Positions 60,108 through 64,000 of a stretch of 64,000 nucleotides of DNA are shown in pieces; the stretch's first letter is position 1, and every line of letters begins with the position of its first letter. The stretch comes from Asaia bogorensis (GTDB lineage: Bacteria; Pseudomonadota; Alphaproteobacteria; Acetobacterales; Acetobacteraceae). A program made the translations under genes and the position numbers. Location: the NCBI GenBank assembly GCA_945897825.1, contig CAMDGX010000006.1:20495-84494 (forward strand). The letters run 5' to 3'. The notes under the pieces were generated by a model. The model did no database searches and had not been told where the DNA came from. It was given only the letters and a program-made list of their open reading frames with translations.

Positions 60108-60122
60108 TGGGAGCGCGGCGGG
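60094..60122. terminator. Terminator hairpin overlapping the glycan operon stop codon
   Basis: Perfect 12-bp stem CCGCCGCGCTCC/GGAGCGCGGCGG; its five-base loop TGATG contains the TGA stop. No T tract. Lies between convergent genes; the binding-protein stop is 26 bases further on. Confidence 0.7.
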
Positions 60123-60147
60123 GCAACGGCCAGGCGCCTCCCTCCTG

Positions 60148-61710
60148 CTACTTCGCCGGCAGGATCTCGCGCGCCTGGATTTCCTCGTCCTGGCGGGTGG
60201 TGTAGCTGACCTTGTCGGAGCGGCCGGCGCTGACGGTGCCGAAGGCCAGCGTCGGGATGACCCAGTTGCGCTGCACGACCATCTCGCTGACCTGCTCGAG
60301 CAGGGCGCGGCGGCCGGGTTCGTCGAGCATGTTGCGGGCGCGCTGGATCAGCGGGTCGATGTCGGGGTCGCTGATGCCGGTCACGTTGATGGAGCCGAGG
60401 TTCTTGTCCTTGTCCGCGGTGTGGATGACGGCGCCGAAGAAGTAGCTGGCCTCGCCGGTCAGGCTGCCCCAGCCGGCCATGGTGAGACCGAACTCGCGCT
60501 TGGCCCGGCGGGAGAAGAAGACGGCCGAGGGGTAGGCGGCGACGGTGATCTTCATGCCGATGCGCGAGAACTGCTGGGCCACCGCCTCGCAGATCTTGGC
60601 GTCGTTGGGGAAGCGGTCGTTCGGGCAGGTCAGCTCCGCCTGGAAGCCCTGCGGGAATCCGGCTTCGGCCAGCAGGGCGCGGGCGCGCTCGACATTGTAG
60701 GGGGCGGGCGGGATGCGCGGGCTGGCACCGAACATCGAGTCGGGCACCGGCTGGGTCATCTTGACGGCCAGGCCTTCCATGACGCGCTCGACCAGGGCAT
60801 CGCGGTTGATGGCGAGGCTGAGGGCCTGGCGGACCTTCGGGTCGCGGAACGGGTTCTTCGCGAGCGGATTGCCGGCGTTGTCCTTCACGCCCTGGGGCTG
60901 GTCGTGGCCGACCTCGGTGTAGACCATGTAGACATAGGCCGACGGGCCGGAGAACAGCTTCATCTTCGCGTCTTTTCTCAGACGGTCGACGTCGGCGATT
61001 GGCACGCGGTTGATGAAGTCGACGTCACCGGCGAGCAGCGCGGCGACGCGGGCGGGGTCGCGGGCGATCGGGTTGATGCGCACCGTGGCCCAATGCGGCT
61101 TCGCGCCCCAGTAGCCCTCGTTGCGGGCGAGCATCTGTGGCGCGCCGGGGGACCAGGAGACCAGCTTGAACGGGCCGGTGCCGTTCGCCGCCTTGCCGTT
61201 GTTGAAGTCGCCGGTCGGGTGCACGCCCTTGGCGCCGGACATCATGAAGACGTTCGACAGGTTGGTCGGCAGCAGCGGGGCGGGGCCGTTGGTGATGAAG
61301 CGGACGGTGTGGGGATCGACGACCACCACTTCCTTGATCTGGTTGGTGTAGACGATATAGGCGCTCGGGTTGCCCGGCAGGGTGGGGATGCGGGCGAGAG
61401 TGAACTTGACGTCCTCGGCCGTGAAATCCGACCCGTCGTGGAATTTCACGCCGGGACGCAGCTTGAACTCCCAGGTGGTCTCGTCGACGACCTTCCAGGA
61501 CAGGGCCAGGCTGGGCACGAGCTGGAGGTTGACGTCGCGGCCGATCAGCGTGTCGTACTGGTTGCGCATGGCCTGTGTGTTGGAACCGAGGAGGTTCCAT
61601 TGCGGGTCCATGGTGTTCGGCTCGTTCTGGATGCCGATGTTCAGGTTCTGCGCCGCGGCGGGTGCGGCGGCGGTGGCGAGTGCCAACGCGAAGGTAGCGA
61701 GTTTGCGCAC
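60148..61710 (-). CDS. Orphan peptide-type ABC substrate-binding protein (SBP family 5)
   Basis: 520 residues from GTG at 61710, with AGGGAG nine bases upstream; the frame runs on into an AT-rich repeat and is not coding there. Sec signal RKLATFALALATAAAPAAA. Mature protein has NIGIQNEPNTMDPQ, DGSDFTAEDVKFTL, GTGPFKLVSWSPG and DPKVRQALSLAINRDALV, all family 5 landmarks. No permease or ATPase genes adjoin it. It could feed one of the transporters in the window, such as the one at 20280-24083 that lacks a binding protein, but that is speculation. Confidence 0.9.
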   Translation of the reverse strand: MRKLATFALALATAAAPAAAQNLNIGIQNEPNTMDPQWNLLGSNTQAMRNQYDTLIGRDVNLQLVPSLALSWKVVDETTWEFKLRPGVKFHDGSDFTAEDVKFTLARIPTLPGNPSAYIVYTNQIKEVVVVDPHTVRFITNGPAPLLPTNLSNVFMMSGAKGVHPTGDFNNGKAANGTGPFKLVSWSPGAPQMLARNEGYWGAKPHWATVRINPIARDPARVAALLAGDVDFINRVPIADVDRLRKDAKMKLFSGPSAYVYMVYTEVGHDQPQGVKDNAGNPLAKNPFRDPKVRQALSLAINRDALVERVMEGLAVKMTQPVPDSMFGASPRIPPAPYNVERARALLAEAGFPQGFQAELTCPNDRFPNDAKICEAVAQQFSRIGMKITVAAYPSAVFFSRRAKREFGLTMAGWGSLTGEASYFFGAVIHTADKDKNLGSINVTGISDPDIDPLIQRARNMLDEPGRRALLEQVSEMVVQRNWVIPTLAFGTVSAGRSDKVSYTTRQDEEIQAREILPAK

Positions 61711-61777
61711 GAGGCGACTCCCTGAGATAGCGATGCAGGGAGCGTAGGGGAGGGATGCACGGCGATCAAGGGAGCAC

Positions 61778-61895
61778 GTTCTTTTTTGAAAAAAAGAACC
61801 AAAAAACTTCCATCCATTTGCCCTGTGGCTGAACGGATCAGCCCGGTGCAAATGGATGAAAAGTCTTTTTTCTTCTTTTTCTTCAGAAAAAGAAG
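61778..61895. repeat. AT-rich nested palindrome, copy 5
   Basis: Left hairpin GTTCTTTTTT/AAAAAAGAAC, inner arms CATCCATTTGC and GCAAATGGATGA, right hairpin CTTCTTTTT-CTTC-AGAAAAAGAAG. Nearly identical to copies 1 and 3. It lies 14 bases after the stop of the acyl-CoA dehydrogenase gene (minus strand) and 67 bases before the binding-protein start, so it can insulate two genes that read in the same direction. Confidence 0.9.
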
Positions 61896-61909
61896 AGTCT
61901 TCCTTGCGT

Positions 61910-63046
61910 TTATCCTACCTGATCAGCCAGCAGCCCGAGGTGGTAGGCGCTGTCGCCCCACATGTGCTCGAACACCATGACGCGGCGGAAGTAGTGGCCG
62001 ACGGCGTATTCTTCCGTCATGCCGATGCCGCCGTGGAGCTGCACGGCGTTCTGCGTCACGAAGCGGCCGGACTGGCCGACGCCGACCTTGGCCATCGAGA
62101 TGTTGCGGGCGCGCTCCGCGGGGTCTTCCTCATCCACCATCATGGCGGCGAGCATGGCCATCGAGCGGGCCTGCTCGACCTCGATGAGCATGTCGGCGGC
62201 CTTGTGCTGGAGCACCTGGTTGGTGCCGATGGGGCGGCCGAACTGCACGCGGGTGCGCAGGTAGTCCAGGGTCATCGTGTGGGCAGCTTCGCAGGCGCCG
62301 ACGGATTCCGCGGCCATGGCGGCGATGCCCGCCTGGGTCACGCGCTCGATGACGCCGAAGGCGCCGCCGACTGGGCCGAGGACGGCGTCGGCGCCGAGCT
62401 TGACCGAGGAGAGCGAGATCTCGGCGGCGCGGGTGCCGTCACGCATCGCGTAGCCGCGGCGGGCGACGCCGGGGGTGTTCGCGGGGACGAGGAAGAGGGT
62501 GAGGCCTTCCTTGTCCATGCGGTCGCCGCCGGTGCGGGCGCTGACGATCAGGGTGTCGGCGGTGTCGCCGTGGAAGACGACGCTCTTGGCGCCTTCCAGG
62601 GTCCAGCCGGCGCCGTCCTTGGTGGCGGTGGTGAGCACGTCGGTGAGGTCGTAGCGGGCCTGCTGCTCGCCGTGGGCCCAGCCGAGCTTGAGCGAGCCGT
62701 CGACGATCTGGGGCAGGAGTTCGCCCTTCTGGGCCTCGTCGCCGGCATACTTGATGGCGCTGCCGCCGAGGACGACGGTGGCGAGGTAAGGCTCCAGGAC
62801 CAGGGAGCGGCCGAAGGCTTCCATGACCATCATGATGTCGACGGCGCCGCCGCCGAAGCCGCCGTAGTCCTCGCTGAAGGGCAGGCCGAGCAGGCCGAGC
62901 TCGGCGTACTTGTCCCACAGCTCCTGGCTCCAGCCCTGGGCTGCCTTCATGTAGCCGCGACGCGCATCGAAGGCGTAGCGGTCGGCCAGCAGGCGGCTCA
63001 CGCTGTCGTTGAGCAGCCGCTGGTCTTCGGTGAGTTCGAAATCCAT
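61910..63046 (-). CDS. Acyl-CoA dehydrogenase family protein, second subunit of a pair
   Basis: 378 residues; ATG overlaps the upstream stop by one base. MDFELTEDQRLLNDSVSRLL start, GLPFSEDYGGFGGGAVD, then the C-terminal helical domain with RVQFGRPIGTNQVLQHKAADM and VQLHGGIGMTEEYAVGHYFRR. The FAD-binding middle is less conserved than in the gene upstream. Pairs of unlike acyl-CoA dehydrogenase genes overlapping like this often encode alpha2beta2 enzymes for bulky acyl-CoAs such as steroid or terpene side chains. That role is inference here. Confidence 0.87.
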   Translation of the reverse strand: MDFELTEDQRLLNDSVSRLLADRYAFDARRGYMKAAQGWSQELWDKYAELGLLGLPFSEDYGGFGGGAVDIMMVMEAFGRSLVLEPYLATVVLGGSAIKYAGDEAQKGELLPQIVDGSLKLGWAHGEQQARYDLTDVLTTATKDGAGWTLEGAKSVVFHGDTADTLIVSARTGGDRMDKEGLTLFLVPANTPGVARRGYAMRDGTRAAEISLSSVKLGADAVLGPVGGAFGVIERVTQAGIAAMAAESVGACEAAHTMTLDYLRTRVQFGRPIGTNQVLQHKAADMLIEVEQARSMAMLAAMMVDEEDPAERARNISMAKVGVGQSGRFVTQNAVQLHGGIGMTEEYAVGHYFRRVMVFEHMWGDSAYHLGLLADQVG

Positions 63047-64000
63047 CAGAGCCTCAGGATTGCTTTGTTCAGGATGTTCTTCTGGATCTCGTTCGTGCCG
63101 CCGTAGATCGAGGCGGCGCGCAGCATGAGATACGGCGGCGCTGCGTAACCGGCCCAGTCGGGGCCGATCTGCGGCTCGTTGTCGCCGGATTCGCGGTTCA
63201 GCAGGTCAAGCTCCTTGGCCCAGTCGGGCATGGCCAGCGGGCCGGCGATGTCCATGACCAGCTCGGCGGTGTCCTGCAGGAGCTCGGTGCCCTTGATCTT
63301 GAGGACGGAGCTGAACGGGTCGGGCTTACCGTCGGACTTGCCGGCGGCCTTGGCGACGACGCGCAGCTGGGTGAGCTCGAGGGCCTTGGCCTGGACCTGC
63401 AGCTTGGCGACGCGCTGGCGGAAGCCGGGGTCCTCGATCAGCGGGCGGCCGTTCTGGCGGACTTCCTTGGCGAGTTCCTGGGCGTAGTTGATGCGCTCCA
63501 TCGACTTGCCGAGGCGGGCGATGCCGGTGCGCTCGTTGCCCAGGAGGAACTTCGCCACGTCCCAGCCCTTGTTCTCCTCATGGACGCGGTTGGCGACCGG
63601 GACCTTCACGTCGTCGAAGAACACCTCGTTGAGGTGGTGGCTGCCGTCGATCGAGATGATCGGGCGCACGGTGATGCCGGGCGTCTTCATGTCGATCAGG
63701 AGGAAGGAGATGCCCTCCTGCGGCTTGCGGGCGTTAGGGTCGGTGCGGACCAGGGCGAAGCACCAATCGGCCATGTGGGCGGTGCTGGTCCAGATCTTCT
63801 GGCCGTTGACGATGTAGTCGTCGCCGACTCGCTTGGCGGCGGTCTTCAGCGAGGCCAGGTCGGAGCCGGAGCCGGGTTCGGAGAAACCCTGGCACCACCA
63901 ATCCTCGAGATTGGCCGCGCGGGGCAGGATGTGGGCCTTCTGCTCCGGGGTGCCGTACTGGATGATGACCGGGCCGATCATGGTGATGTTGAAGCCGTTC
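63046..64000 (-). CDS. Acyl-CoA dehydrogenase family protein, 5' end beyond window
   Basis: About 318 residues of the C-terminal part are present; the N-terminus lies past base 64000. Visible landmarks: GPVIIQYGTPEQKAHILP, WWCQGFSEPGSGSDLA, VNGQKIWTSTAHMADW, NEVFFDDVKVP and IYGGTNEIQKNIL. As at 42581, Gly occupies the usual catalytic-glutamate position of the YEGT motif. Probably forms a heteromeric enzyme with the downstream gene product. Confidence 0.9.
   Translation of the reverse strand, partial: NGFNITMIGPVIIQYGTPEQKAHILPRAANLEDWWCQGFSEPGSGSDLASLKTAAKRVGDDYIVNGQKIWTSTAHMADWCFALVRTDPNARKPQEGISFLLIDMKTPGITVRPIISIDGSHHLNEVFFDDVKVPVANRVHEENKGWDVAKFLLGNERTGIARLGKSMERINYAQELAKEVRQNGRPLIEDPGFRQRVAKLQVQAKALELTQLRVVAKAAGKSDGKPDPFSSVLKIKGTELLQDTAELVMDIAGPLAMPDWAKELDLLNRESGDNEPQIGPDWAGYAAPPYLMLRAASIYGGTNEIQKNILNKAILRL

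Noticed and set aside
1146..61895. AT-rich repeats as a CRISPR array
   Set aside because: Copies are kilobases apart, palindromic throughout and not separated by uniform spacers.

Overview
The window is high-GC (roughly 70 %) chromosomal DNA with bacterial operon layout: ATGA, GTGA and TGATG stop/start overlaps and GAGG-type ribosome binding sites. Alphaproteobacterial-looking peptide transporters, a Tat-type sugar-binding protein, a PEP-CTERM protein and a small Pro/Arg-rich orphan protein of a kind I associate with Acetobacteraceae point to a Rhodospirillales/Acetobacteraceae-type soil or water heterotroph. That taxonomic placement is inference. I see no rRNA, tRNA, CRISPR array, prophage or clear insertion sequence.

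Layout. 0-11 kb: a RidA fragment, a crotonase-family enzyme, a molybdopterin oxidoreductase translationally coupled to a soluble hybrid histidine kinase, then a complete oligopeptide (Dpp/Opp) ABC operon. 11-14.5 kb: a PEP-CTERM surface protein, then a MoxR ATPase/VWA pair on the minus strand. 14.6-20.1 kb: a second complete Dpp/Opp operon. 20.3-24.1 kb: a minus-strand Dpp/Opp-like cluster that has no binding protein and whose two ATPases have both lost key motifs. 24.5-27.6 kb: a sugar ABC importer (binding protein and two permeases, no ATPase). 28.1-33.5 kb: a third complete Dpp/Opp operon, clearly paralogous to the first. 33.7-43.8 kb: a mosaic of catabolic and housekeeping genes (AbgB-like amidohydrolase, CMD-family protein, alpha/beta hydrolase, DUF1194 protein, a two-subunit CoA-transferase, GST, metallo-beta-lactamase-fold hydrolase, M23 murein hydrolase, acyl-CoA dehydrogenase). 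43.9-47.3 kb: an MFS transporter and a GMC oxidoreductase with its small partner. 47.5-60.1 kb: a cell-surface polysaccharide locus centred on a four-module 1517-residue methyltransferase/glycosyltransferase fusion. 60.1-64 kb: an orphan peptide-binding protein and a two-gene acyl-CoA dehydrogenase pair running off the window.

The gene content suggests a scavenger of peptides, sugars and acyl-CoA-forming compounds: three full and one odd peptide-type importers, an orphan binding protein, CoA-transferase, crotonase and three acyl-CoA dehydrogenases. It also invests in a surface glycan.

The most distinctive non-coding feature is a family of five AT-rich nested palindromes (about 97-171 bp) placed just after stop codons throughout the window. 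Each has a hairpin at both ends and longer arms that pair across the whole element. One of them supplies the stop codon of the gene it follows. A second, GC-rich palindromic family occurs twice, once inside an operon.
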